The notes under the pieces were generated by a model. It made no database searches, was not told the origin of the DNA, and worked only from the letters and a program-made list of their open reading frames with translations. From positions 22,796-86,795 of the forward strand of contig JAJECE010000001.1 in the NCBI GenBank assembly GCA_022822185.1: a DNA stretch of 64,000 bases, written 5' to 3'. A program made the translations under genes and the position numbers. Shown one piece after another: positions 43,082 to 52,311 of this stretch. How positions within the stretch are numbered: position 1 is the stretch's first letter; each line of letters starts with the position of its first letter. Source of the stretch: Rhodothermales bacterium. GTDB lineage: Bacteria; Bacteroidota; Rhodothermia; Rhodothermales; Bin80.

Positions 43082-44059
43082 TCACAGCTCCTCTTCAATG
43101 CGTTCGTTGAGCCGTGCCAAAGCGACCATAAGCAGTTCCAGTTCGGCATAATATGCGTTCACCTCCAGCCCCGCCTTACGTGCTTTGAGCAGCGCAATCT
43201 GGCTTTCGAGTTCGGTACGTTCGCTGGTTATCGTGGGATTGCCTGCGAGCATTTGACTCCGTTTGAGCCACACGGCTGCCGCCGTGAATCCATCCAGGGA
43301 CTCGTCAAGCACCTCTACGCGGGATCCCTGTCCGTCTCCATTGTCATCAAGCAGGCTGTGTTCGGTGGCCAGATGCCCCTGCTGCTCATAATGCCGCGCG
43401 GTTTGCTGTGCGGTATACTGAAAGACTTCCCGGACGGACAGGCTTCCATCACGATCAAGGTCTGCGGCCGGCGCAATGAGTGCTTCCATCAGATAATCCG
43501 GGAAGATCGTCTGATTGCGCTGCGTCCCGGTCCGGGTGGCGGTGATCACAATTCTGCCGGGTGCGCTGAGGGCCTGAATAAAGGGGCCGCTGGCGCTCAT
43601 GGTGCAAATCCAAATGCTTCGCTCCACTTGCAGATCATGCAGCAGCGCAGCATAGTCTCTCCCGACCAGATCCCGCCGGGGGATATTCAGGGCGGACTGC
43701 TCGCCGTCATAACTCCCGTGACCAAACAGCAGAACATAGAGTTCATCTTCGGGGGTCAGATCCTCGCCGAGTGCAGCGAATTGTGCACGGATATTTTCGG
43801 CGGTCGATTCACCGTGAACATACTCGCTTCCGGCAAGGGCACGCTCGGCCAGCACCGTCACATGCCCCTGCTCAAATCCCAGCGGGCCGGTCAAAGCATT
43901 GTACGTATTCTCCAGGTGGGCGGCGATCCGGCCGGTCTGCTCCGGGCCGCCCCCTAACCCGCCAATCACCAGTGCGTGCCGCTCCTGAGCACTTGCACTG
44001 TTGACCATAAAGATCAGGATCACGCCTAACGAAATCCCTGTCGCCTTCGGTAAAGCCAT
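43082..44059 (-). CDS. Caspase-like (C13/C14-type) protein with Ser in place of catalytic Cys
   Basis: A 325-residue secreted protein: a signal peptide ends near SASAQ. HALVIGGLGGG starts the caspase-like fold, LLFGHGSYDG carries the catalytic His, and the segment aligned with the Cys motif (C-x-S-G in legumain/caspase enzymes) reads S-A-S-G, so the nucleophile is Ser. AADLDRDGSLSVREVF and LDDNGDGQG are EF-hand-like acidic loops. It may be a pseudo-protease, or a member of a family in which Ser has replaced Cys. It is the last gene of the VWA operon, and the start at ATG 44059 overlaps the upstream gene by 34 nt. The C-terminus is a coiled coil. Confidence 0.72.
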   Translation of the reverse strand: MALPKATGISLGVILIFMVNSASAQERHALVIGGLGGGPEQTGRIAAHLENTYNALTGPLGFEQGHVTVLAERALAGSEYVHGESTAENIRAQFAALGEDLTPEDELYVLLFGHGSYDGEQSALNIPRRDLVGRDYAALLHDLQVERSIWICTMSASGPFIQALSAPGRIVITATRTGTQRNQTIFPDYLMEALIAPAADLDRDGSLSVREVFQYTAQQTARHYEQQGHLATEHSLLDDNGDGQGSRVEVLDESLDGFTAAAVWLKRSQMLAGNPTITSERTELESQIALLKARKAGLEVNAYYAELELLMVALARLNERIEEEL

Positions 44060-46281
44060 TCTCCAGATAAGAGAAGTACAGATAGAAGAAAAAGAAACGG
44101 CATATCCCACAGATAAGCCGCCTGATAGATCGAGGTGCTGGTTCGACGGGATCGCAGATTCACGGGGATCTCGGAGGCATCGGCAGGTGCGTAGTACATG
44201 GTCGCCAATTGCTCTAGGAACTCCTGCTTCAGGGTTGCATCATAATACTCAACAGGCTGGTGACCGGCCAGATAACTCCGATGGTCACGCCCGATCAGCC
44301 GGTCTCCCTGCACGGCTTCAACCATGACCTCGTAGACTCCTTCCTGCTCCGGTGTAAAGCGGACCTGGAAGGCACCCGCATCGGGCAGTTTTTCATGGGC
44401 TGTGAGTGACTGCAGGGTGCCGTCCGGGGTGCGGACCGCGGCACGCACATTCACGCCGCTCAGCGGCAGGTAGGCCGCATCGTAGACACGTACGCCGAGT
44501 TCATGCACTTCACCGGGGGAAACCCGGGGGGTGGAGGTCTCCAGATCAACCCTCCCCGGTGCACTTGCGGCCAGCCAGCGTGCGAATTGCTGCCAGAACC
44601 GCTCATGACGCGCATCGTCTGCCTCCAGCAGCATCTGCCAGCGCCAGGTGCTGCTGGTTGCCAGTGCCGCAGTTCGCCCCTTCCCGTACCGCTGGATCAC
44701 AAGAACCGGTTCCTCGGGGCCGTACGCATCCTGTGGTTTGACGGCCAGCACCTGGGCACCGGGCTTGATGCCGCCCAACAGATTGATGCTGGTGAGCCGG
44801 GGCATGCCGCGCCAAAGCATCTGATTCAGGGGCGCATCCGGAGAGAGTTTCATGAACGGATGCTCCAGACCCTCCGGAGTCGGGGCAAAGACATAGCCGC
44901 GTTCGTCCTCTTCATTATTTTCAAACTGGATCGGGAGAATCTGTGCACGGGTAAAGTCCAGTCGCACCGGCAGCATATCTGCAACCGGGGTACCGGCATA
45001 GTCGCTCTCTGCGAATGCATTGCGCCCTCCCAGCATCACGAACCCGCCGCCCCGGACACGCACAAAAGATTCCATGAGCTGTAACTGGCGCAGAGAGAAC
45101 GCCGAGGCCTCCACATCGCCCAGAATGATCGCATCAAAGTCATAGAGGACCTCTGCTTCGGTGGGAAAGCCGCCCGTCAACTCGTCAGGTGACCGGATCC
45201 CCTGACGGTAGTACTTGCCGGTCCCTGTACGTGTAATGGCGGCAAAGTGAATCACTTGATCGGATTCCAGAGCGCGTTTAATAAACTTATAGTCCTGACG
45301 TAAATGCCCCTCAAAATACAGCACGCGAAGCGTGTCGGTACGGGTATCCACTAAAAGAGGGAGTGAGTTATTGAGGATGTTGAGTTCGCCAGCCGCAGGT
45401 TCAAGGGTCATCCGGTATTCCCGGGCACCGCTGCTTGGAGGATCAAAAAAGAACTCCATCTGATCCACCAGCCCCTTTCCCTTCAGCCGTACCGATTCAG
45501 AAAATACCTCCACACCCGCGTCGTAAACCACGATCCGTGCCGGATCAGGTTCCAGAGAGGTGCTGCGGATCTTTACCTCAAGTTCTGCCCCGGCCTGCTC
45601 CCCCAGCCCCTTGTGTGTAATGACCTCAAGCAACTCCCGCTCGGTTGTAAATGCCGCACTCCCCATCCCCAGTACATGAACTCCGATGCCCTGATCACGA
45701 AGCGCACGCGCCTGTTCCAGAGCCTCCAGACGGCTGGTTGTATTACCATCCGTCAGGATGACGACTGCCGTCAGGGGAAGCCCCCTAAAATCAATGCGAA
45801 CCCGGTCCAATGCCGCGGCAAGGTTGGTTTCGTGTGCAGGTACCGCCTGGTGGATACTGTCCACGCGTGCAGCCGTGGATGCGAACATATAAAGTCTGAC
45901 CTTGAAGAGATCCTCGATACCGGAGAGTATCCCTGACCGGGGGTGGTAAAGGATTTGTTGGGTCTGATCGAGTCGGGTTTGTCCTTCTGGACCATCTGGA
46001 AGCAGCATACTGTCCGAAGCGTCCACCATGACCGCAATAAAGTTTTGATCAGGAACCACCTCGGGCACAATTAATTGAGGTTCAAAGAGTGGAAAAATCA
46101 ACAGCAGTGCAGCGAGGAATCGCAGTGCAAGGCTGGTTCCCCGTATATGCAGGGGGGCCTTGCTGCGCTGGAACGCAAGCACCAGAATGATCAGCACGGC
46201 GATCAGTACCAGCACCGCCAGTACATTCAGGTGCAGGCTTACCGTCCCTTCTGCAAACTGGATCGCATCAAACTTGAACAT
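44026..46281 (-). CDS. Membrane VWA protein with glutamine-amidotransferase-like domain
   Basis: 751 residues. Two N-terminal membrane helices (about 18-38 and 49-68) are followed by a VWA domain whose metal site is intact (VDASDSM near 88-94) and by a GATase1-like domain around residues 310-410 (YFEGHLRQDYKFIKRAL; RVRGGGFVMLGGRNAF), which lacks an obvious catalytic Cys. A beta-rich segment follows and a final membrane helix (FLFLLSVLLLSGEW) near the C-terminus. This is the architecture of the large VWA proteins in Bacteroidota Bat-type operons, thought to assemble in the inner membrane with most mass in the periplasm. The gene starts 5 nt after the coiled-coil gene stop. Confidence 0.82.
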   Translation of the reverse strand: MFKFDAIQFAEGTVSLHLNVLAVLVLIAVLIILVLAFQRSKAPLHIRGTSLALRFLAALLLIFPLFEPQLIVPEVVPDQNFIAVMVDASDSMLLPDGPEGQTRLDQTQQILYHPRSGILSGIEDLFKVRLYMFASTAARVDSIHQAVPAHETNLAAALDRVRIDFRGLPLTAVVILTDGNTTSRLEALEQARALRDQGIGVHVLGMGSAAFTTERELLEVITHKGLGEQAGAELEVKIRSTSLEPDPARIVVYDAGVEVFSESVRLKGKGLVDQMEFFFDPPSSGAREYRMTLEPAAGELNILNNSLPLLVDTRTDTLRVLYFEGHLRQDYKFIKRALESDQVIHFAAITRTGTGKYYRQGIRSPDELTGGFPTEAEVLYDFDAIILGDVEASAFSLRQLQLMESFVRVRGGGFVMLGGRNAFAESDYAGTPVADMLPVRLDFTRAQILPIQFENNEEDERGYVFAPTPEGLEHPFMKLSPDAPLNQMLWRGMPRLTSINLLGGIKPGAQVLAVKPQDAYGPEEPVLVIQRYGKGRTAALATSSTWRWQMLLEADDARHERFWQQFARWLAASAPGRVDLETSTPRVSPGEVHELGVRVYDAAYLPLSGVNVRAAVRTPDGTLQSLTAHEKLPDAGAFQVRFTPEQEGVYEVMVEAVQGDRLIGRDHRSYLAGHQPVEYYDATLKQEFLEQLATMYYAPADASEIPVNLRSRRTSTSIYQAAYLWDMPFLFLLSVLLLSGEWLYRRRQGFR

Positions 46282-46286
46282 ACCCC

Positions 46287-49200
46287 CTATTGACCGGATC
46301 GTCTGGAGAGTGATTCATAGTATCTCTCGATCAGCCCCTCGTACTCGGCAGGTGCCTCTCCGCGGCGGCTGCCGTACAGTTTGGATTCCAGTTCCATGGT
46401 TTCCAGAGCTTCCAGGAGCCGGGTTTCGAGTTGGGAAAGTGGCGCGTAAATGTTGCGGTCAAAGAATGTTTCTGCTGACTCCCCGTCCAGAAGTACACCG
46501 GTATGATCTGCGCGTGCGAGGGAGTTCTGGATTCCCGCTGTGGCGCGTTGGCCGTCACGCAAGCCTTCCTGCAGCGTACGCGCGGCCTCCCGTGCCCGGT
46601 TCATCTGGCGCTCCAGCCGTGCCGTCTGGGCGGGAGATCCGCCGCCTTCGCGCAGGCGTTCCGCCTGCGTGTCAAGGTCCTGCAATTCGCTGCGAAGCTG
46701 TTCCAGGTCTTCAAGAGAGCGGCGCAGGGTTTCTTCTTCGGTCATGGGCAGGGACGCGCTCAATTCACGCTGAATGGCGTTCAGGCCTTCCAGATCCTCT
46801 GCAATCTCCTCCTGAATACGCCGCGCCGTTGGCATCCAGCCGTTCCGCAGCGCCCGCTCGGAGTTTTGCAGGTCTTCCGGCAGTGCACTGCGATGAAATT
46901 CCTGCCGCAGGTTGCGGGCCGCCAGTTGCGCTTCCGAGTTGGAGGATTCAAGCATCCCGGCCTGCTCCAGAATCTCTTCAAGATTTTCCAGGACCTCCGT
47001 ACGGCGGGCGAGCAGTTGATCCAGTTCCTCCGCAGTGGGGCGGTCTCCGGCTTCGGCCACATCTTCATTCAGCGCCTGTTCACGTTCAATGAATGTGCGC
47101 AGGTCATCACTCAGCTGTTGAAGCGCACGCCGGTCTGTTCCGCGGGTCTGGACCCGCAGGGATTGCTCTAAAGATTGCAGGGAGTTAGCGGCCTGCTGCT
47201 GCCGTGTGGCTGCTTCTTCGGCATCTCCTCTTCGGAGTGCACGCTGCGCGTCCTCCATGCTTCGCAGCGCCTGATTCATATCATCCTGTGCACGCCGGCC
47301 TGACTGCTGTCGTCGCAGGCTTTCCAGCGACTCCTGCAACTCTTCCTGATTGCGTTGCAGCCGGTCCACAAAGCGCCGCCGGTCTTCTTCGGTTTCAGGG
47401 GGGCGCTGCCGGGCCAGCTCCTGCTGCCGCTCGGCCAAATCCCGCACACGCCGCAGGGCATCATTCTGTTCGGCACTTGCCGCTGCCGCCGGTGCCGACT
47501 GTGGCGATTCATACTTATCTCGGGTGATGTCCAGTTCCAGATCCATCAATTCGGACATCCGCTCTTCGGTTGCATTGGTTCCCCCGCCTCCGCCCTGCTG
47601 TTGCCGTGCCACCTGCCGCTCGGTATTCAGGGCATCTGCCCGGAGCAGTTGATGGTACGCCCGGCGCTCCGGGGTCAGCGCTTCATGGAGGCGCTCTGCG
47701 GACAGTTCCCGGATGGCCCCGTCCATCTCTGTGACCGCAGACTGAAGGTGCCCGGCGACCTTCTGCTGTTCCAGATTGCCGCGCAACTCCAGCGAAAAGG
47801 CAGTCGTACGTAAACGCTCCTGAATATTGGTCTGGAGATTGCGCTGCGCCTGAATGAGTGCTTCCAGCGCCTCCTCAAAGTCGGGCGGCTGCTCCCGCAG
47901 AAGCCGCCAGGTTGCGGCAATAATGTCCTGCTGACTGACCACAAGCCCTCCCTGCCGCTGTTGCATGCCTCCCTGGCCTCCACCCGCATTGGCCAGCTGT
48001 GTGAACTGTTGCTCAAACGGGATGATCTCGATGAAGTACATGTCGGAGGCCTCCGTATGCAGCGCATCAGCGGCCTCAATGTAGTAGGTGATCACATCTC
48101 CGGGTTCCAGTGGATAGTCTTCCAGAAACAGCAGGTGCTCGCCCGTCACCTCGGGTCCGCCGGCACCTCCAAGTAGATCAATGCTGACCTCTTCCTCCCC
48201 ATTGACAACGTAGTTCAGGGCCAGAGAGCGGATCCCGTAGTCGTCGCTGGCATCGGCCGCAATCAGGACCTCCTGAATGGCATTGGCACGCAGGTCACGC
48301 CCCGGCTCCCGGAGTGTGATCTGCGGGCGGGCATCTTCAATCGGGGTAATCAGGTAAGTCCGGGGAAAACGGTTCGCGCGTGCCCGGTCATCGGTAAGCT
48401 GTACCGTGTAGCGGTCTTCGTCCTTCAGGTCAAGTTTTCCCCGGAATTTTCCCGGTTCCACTCTTGAGAGCGGGATGTCCGCCCCATTTTCAAGGGACAG
48501 GGCGGCCGTCTCCGTCACCTGATTCGTGTGTACGGTCACGGTCACACGGGATCCTTTCAATCCCTCAATATCTCCCTCATCCTCCTGGGTTCGTACCGGG
48601 AGGTTGGCATAATTTGGAGACTCATAGGTTGCGTCAATCTGCACGACTTCAGGGAAGAGGTAGACGGAAACCGTAAACGGATCGGTACGATAACGTCCAG
48701 ATTCTACGTAGTACTGTAGAGTCTGCTGAACGTCTGCAAGTTCGGCGAGGTGTGCACCGGGATCATTGCCCGGGATCATTGGCTGACGTACCCATTCCCC
48801 GGCCGGGTCCTGATGCACAAGGAGTACATCTTCACGCCCATCGGATCGCAGGGTTGCGATGACGGGGACGGTATCTCCCTGATCGACCTCAATGTTACCT
48901 GGCGAGACAACGAGATAGGGGGTGCGAAGACGCAGTTCCGGCGGGGTATCCAGCTGCAGCCGGTCAAGCTGCGTGAGCCCTCCGACCAGACAGATGCAGG
49001 CAACCGCCAGAGAGGCGGCAATCCACAGCCGTGCACGGAGTCGCCCGATCATGGTGCGGGGGGGCATCCTGCTCACCTGGTGCGTCGCATCTCGCAGAAG
49101 GGCCGTTACAACAATCGGATCCGCCGTGTCTGGAGCCTGGACGGCACTGTTCAGGCGATCTTCAAGGTCGGGATGATGCTCCTCAATGAAGAGCGCAACC

Positions 49201-49448
49201 TGCTCATCGGTGAGCTGCTGCGACCGCCGGTGCAGGTACCAGAAAAGTACTGCCGGAAGGCCGACCGCCAGCGCCAGTGCACTCCGGAACAGAACCGCAG
49301 TGAGGTATGGGTGAACCCATACGAGCACAAAAAGAAGCACACAGATCACGGCAACACAGACGGCAAGGTGCTGCCGGCGTGCACGCAGCGTGAACTGCCT
49401 GCGCACATCCCGGATCAGGGTGCGAACGGAACGGTCATCGTAAGCCAT
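46287..49448 (-). CDS. Large coiled-coil membrane protein (DUF4175-like)
   Basis: 1053 residues from ATG 49448. Three membrane helices lie near the N-terminus (about 29-48, 53-72 and 128-147). A beta-rich periplasmic part (about 150-470) contains LREPGRDLRANAIQEV and AADASDDYGIRSLAL, seen in DUF4175-type proteins. The last 550 residues are Gln/Glu/Arg-rich coiled coil. It sits between two VWA genes in a run with gaps of about 5 bp, so it is probably a scaffold for the VWA proteins. A longer frame from 49496 exists but would overlap the upstream gene. The function is not established. Confidence 0.8.
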   Translation of the reverse strand: MAYDDRSVRTLIRDVRRQFTLRARRQHLAVCVAVICVLLFVLVWVHPYLTAVLFRSALALAVGLPAVLFWYLHRRSQQLTDEQVALFIEEHHPDLEDRLNSAVQAPDTADPIVVTALLRDATHQVSRMPPRTMIGRLRARLWIAASLAVACICLVGGLTQLDRLQLDTPPELRLRTPYLVVSPGNIEVDQGDTVPVIATLRSDGREDVLLVHQDPAGEWVRQPMIPGNDPGAHLAELADVQQTLQYYVESGRYRTDPFTVSVYLFPEVVQIDATYESPNYANLPVRTQEDEGDIEGLKGSRVTVTVHTNQVTETAALSLENGADIPLSRVEPGKFRGKLDLKDEDRYTVQLTDDRARANRFPRTYLITPIEDARPQITLREPGRDLRANAIQEVLIAADASDDYGIRSLALNYVVNGEEEVSIDLLGGAGGPEVTGEHLLFLEDYPLEPGDVITYYIEAADALHTEASDMYFIEIIPFEQQFTQLANAGGGQGGMQQRQGGLVVSQQDIIAATWRLLREQPPDFEEALEALIQAQRNLQTNIQERLRTTAFSLELRGNLEQQKVAGHLQSAVTEMDGAIRELSAERLHEALTPERRAYHQLLRADALNTERQVARQQQGGGGGTNATEERMSELMDLELDITRDKYESPQSAPAAAASAEQNDALRRVRDLAERQQELARQRPPETEEDRRRFVDRLQRNQEELQESLESLRRQQSGRRAQDDMNQALRSMEDAQRALRRGDAEEAATRQQQAANSLQSLEQSLRVQTRGTDRRALQQLSDDLRTFIEREQALNEDVAEAGDRPTAEELDQLLARRTEVLENLEEILEQAGMLESSNSEAQLAARNLRQEFHRSALPEDLQNSERALRNGWMPTARRIQEEIAEDLEGLNAIQRELSASLPMTEEETLRRSLEDLEQLRSELQDLDTQAERLREGGGSPAQTARLERQMNRAREAARTLQEGLRDGQRATAGIQNSLARADHTGVLLDGESAETFFDRNIYAPLSQLETRLLEALETMELESKLYGSRRGEAPAEYEGLIERYYESLSRRSGQ

Positions 49449-49452
49449 TAGG

Positions 49453-51396
49453 TTATCGCCGTGAGGCGAGTATGGTTTCAAGTGCGAATATTCCAATCAG
49501 AATCAATAGCACAATCTTCCAGAGTTTTTGTTCTTGCTCGGCGGCCTCCGGCGGCTCTGGCGTAAGCGCCGGTTCGGTGGACCGGGTGGCCAGCGCCGCA
49601 TACACCTCTTCAAAATCCCGGGCAGACAGGTCGCTTTCCAGAGGGCTGATATTTACAGAGAATGGCTGCCGGTTCCCATTCAGTCTGGCATCGTAGTGAC
49701 CGGGCAGGTCCGTATCCTGAAAGATGCCCGCTCCCGTGGAGTCCAGAATCACATTGAACACATCTCCATCTGGATTTACGAGGGCGAATTCTTCTCCCGG
49801 CCTGCCCTGGAACCCCACTGCATCTCCCACATGGAATGTCCGGTCGGTATCCGATTCCGGGTCTGCATATCGGGCAATCTCGTACAGCAGCGGCAAATAG
49901 ACCTCGCTCAGGGCGAGGTCATTCCAGCGGGTGCCGAGGCTGGAGGTAAATACAAGCACATGTCCCTGCCCTAGCGGGGATTCAATCAGGAGGGGATCTC
50001 CCGTGTCAAAGATTGCAAGCACGTTTGCACTGGAGTCCGGGACCACCTTCACATAGCGCCGGAACCGGGGACGCAGGACAGATCCCGCACTATGCTGTGA
50101 CAGGGAAGCAAAGATCGGATGCTCTTCGTCAATCTCCGCAATAATGGCATGGGTGCCCTGCCTGTCCCGCGCACGTACTGCGCCTGCCATCACGCCTGCC
50201 CCCAGCAGGGGGGCCGTGGACAATGCACCTTCGTCAAACGCCAGAAGGAGCGTCCCGCCACGGCGGACAAAGTTTTCAATGGTCACCTCGTCGCGGGCAG
50301 AGATCGCGTTTGCAGCCGTAATGATGAGCAAATCCACTGTATTCAGCCGGACGGGGCGGGGCCCTGCATCAAATCTGTACCTGCTGGCATCCTGCTGGTC
50401 AAAGGCACTTTCGAGAAAGAAGGCGTTCCGCATCCCCGGGCTCGGATCTGCGGCAAAGATGCCGGGGCGTGGACGGACCGTGTAGGTGAAGTAATAGCGG
50501 TCATCGGAGCCGGGCACCGCGTCACGGACACGGAGGCTGCCCTGATAGAGTCCTGGCCGCTCCGTCAACTGCTGAAAGGCGGGCGTACGCCCGGTGACCT
50601 GATCCCTTTCTTCGGCATCCATATAGAGTGTCACCGGGGCAGCGGCCGGGATCCGGGCATGAAACTGTATGGAAACCAGCACTCCGCGGCGCTCCTGCGT
50701 GCGTTTCACATCCTGAAAAAAATGATTCTCTGAGGGGCCGTCTCCAATTTTGACGGGGGTAACCGTGATGTCATTCGGCAACTGCAGGTTTTCCAGGATC
50801 GGGCGGAACGCGGATTGCTGAAAGTCGGAGATAAGTACAATCCGGCGTTCTTCGAACCGGGCCCCCTGAAGGATCTCTGCACCGAGTTGCAGGGCAGGGT
50901 AGAGGTCAGTGGTCCGGTAGTCAGGATACTGCGCGTCCAGTGCAGCTTCATGGACAGCAAGATCACGGCTGAGCGGGGTCAGTTGTTCGGCCGTGTCACT
51001 GAAGCGGACCAGCGCCCATTCATGGCCGGTTTCCAGATGGATGCGGGCCTGCTCCACGGCCTCCTCAAACCGCATGTCATACTGCATGCTGTAGGATCCA
51101 TCCAGCAGGATCACCGCGGACTGCTGCCCGGCTTCGGAGAGAAAGGGCAGGTCTTCGGGCGGCAGGAACGGGCGTGCGAAGAGGAGCGCCAGCAGGGCCA
51201 GAATTCCCGCCCGGAGCAGCATCAGCAGGATATCCTGCAGCCGTCTCCGACGGACCCTCTGAATGGGGGTGGCTTCCAGAAACATGTGTGTACTGAATGG
51301 CACTTCACGGGCCTTGAGCTGTCGCACCAGGTGCAGCGCGACCGGGATCAGCGCGGTCAGTCCTGCAATCAAAAAGAGGGGAGTGATAAAGGACAC
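49453..51396 (-). CDS. BatA-domain VWA membrane protein
   Basis: 647 residues. It starts with the N-terminal BatA domain (FITPLFLIAGLTALIPVALHL and RVRRRRLQDILLMLLRAGILAL), followed by a VWA domain with the metal-site motif LLDGSYSM near residue 100, a beta-sandwich part, a GATase-like segment (LLIITAANAISARDE; RRGGTLLLAFDEG) and a last membrane helix. The start is a GTG at 51396; no nearby ATG fits. It follows DUF58 by 12 nt. DUF58-BatA-VWA genes usually occur with a MoxR AAA+ ATPase, which is missing here. Confidence 0.85.
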   Translation of the reverse strand: MSFITPLFLIAGLTALIPVALHLVRQLKAREVPFSTHMFLEATPIQRVRRRRLQDILLMLLRAGILALLALLFARPFLPPEDLPFLSEAGQQSAVILLDGSYSMQYDMRFEEAVEQARIHLETGHEWALVRFSDTAEQLTPLSRDLAVHEAALDAQYPDYRTTDLYPALQLGAEILQGARFEERRIVLISDFQQSAFRPILENLQLPNDITVTPVKIGDGPSENHFFQDVKRTQERRGVLVSIQFHARIPAAAPVTLYMDAEERDQVTGRTPAFQQLTERPGLYQGSLRVRDAVPGSDDRYYFTYTVRPRPGIFAADPSPGMRNAFFLESAFDQQDASRYRFDAGPRPVRLNTVDLLIITAANAISARDEVTIENFVRRGGTLLLAFDEGALSTAPLLGAGVMAGAVRARDRQGTHAIIAEIDEEHPIFASLSQHSAGSVLRPRFRRYVKVVPDSSANVLAIFDTGDPLLIESPLGQGHVLVFTSSLGTRWNDLALSEVYLPLLYEIARYADPESDTDRTFHVGDAVGFQGRPGEEFALVNPDGDVFNVILDSTGAGIFQDTDLPGHYDARLNGNRQPFSVNISPLESDLSARDFEEVYAALATRSTEPALTPEPPEAAEQEQKLWKIVLLILIGIFALETILASRR

Positions 51397-51408
51397 AATA
51401 ACGGCGGA

Positions 51409-52308
51409 TCAGCCTCTGCGACGTGACCGGGCAGAGAGATAATGAAAGAGCGCAGTATCCAGCGGGGCATCGGTCCGAAGCACGGCGTAGTCGACCTGCA
51501 ACAGCCCGCAGATGCGGCGCAGCTCGGCCTGATGGGTCTGGAAATTTTTCCGGTACTGCACCCGGGCCGCCTTAGCATCAATCAGCATTTTGGCACCGGA
51601 TTCCACCTCCAAAAGCTCCACCACATCCTTGAATTCAAATTCAATCTCCTGCGGATCGAGCACCTGAAAGACCAGAACATTATGGCCGGTAAACCGAAAA
51701 TGCTGCAGTGCACGCTCAATCCTACGCAGATCAGTAAGCAGGTCACTGATCAGGACGACGAATCCCCGTTTTCGGTGGCGCTCCGCCACGGTTTGCAGGG
51801 AGCGCTCCAGATTCGTGGCCGCATCGGGGGTCGCCGCTTCAAGCGCATTCAGGAGCAGATGCAGATGTGCGCGGGTGGCCCGCGCAGGTAAATGTCTGCG
51901 GACCTCGGTGTCAAACAGGGCCAGCCCGCAGGCATCCCGCTGCCGGTTTGCCAGCCAGGCAATGGCGGCCGCCAGAAAGCGGCCGTAGGTCAGTTTGGCG
52001 GGTCCACTAGAACGGTAGTCCATGGAGCGGCTCATGTCCAGCAGCAGGTGCAGGCGGGTATTGGTTTCTCCCTCAAACTCCCGCACGAAGTAGCGACCGG
52101 TCCGTGCAAACGCCTTCCAGTCTATCTGGCGTACATCATCCCCGAACACATACGGGCGGTACTCCATAAAGTCCACACTGAACCCTTTGAACGGGCTGCG
52201 ATGCAGTCCGGCCAGAAATCCCTCCACTACGGAGCGGGCCAGAAGCTCCAGGGACGAGATCCTGGCCAGCACTTCGGGTCGGATAAAGCGGGTGGCGGCC
52301 TGCCCCAT
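51409..52308 (-). CDS. DUF58 domain protein
   Basis: 299 residues. The DUF58 hallmark FMEYRPYVFGDDVRQIDWKA is at about 47-66, followed by a VWA-like domain with LLLDMSRSMDYR (metal-site layout D-x-S-x-S) and LVLISDLL. Such proteins act with MoxR ATPases and BatA-type proteins, possibly as chaperone adaptors. It has no membrane helix, so it should be cytoplasmic. Only 3 bp separate it from the propeller gene upstream, and the BatA gene follows after 12. Confidence 0.93.
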   Translation of the reverse strand: MGQAATRFIRPEVLARISSLELLARSVVEGFLAGLHRSPFKGFSVDFMEYRPYVFGDDVRQIDWKAFARTGRYFVREFEGETNTRLHLLLDMSRSMDYRSSGPAKLTYGRFLAAAIAWLANRQRDACGLALFDTEVRRHLPARATRAHLHLLLNALEAATPDAATNLERSLQTVAERHRKRGFVVLISDLLTDLRRIERALQHFRFTGHNVLVFQVLDPQEIEFEFKDVVELLEVESGAKMLIDAKAARVQYRKNFQTHQAELRRICGLLQVDYAVLRTDAPLDTALFHYLSARSRRRG

Positions 52309-52311
52309 TGG

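Noticed and set aside
42989..47171. Long open frames antisense to the VWA operon (for example about 320 residues at 42989-43957 and 310 at 46160-47092)
   Set aside because: They lie opposite genes with clear domains and give Arg/Pro/Ser/Cys-rich products without motifs; expected in GC-rich coding DNA.
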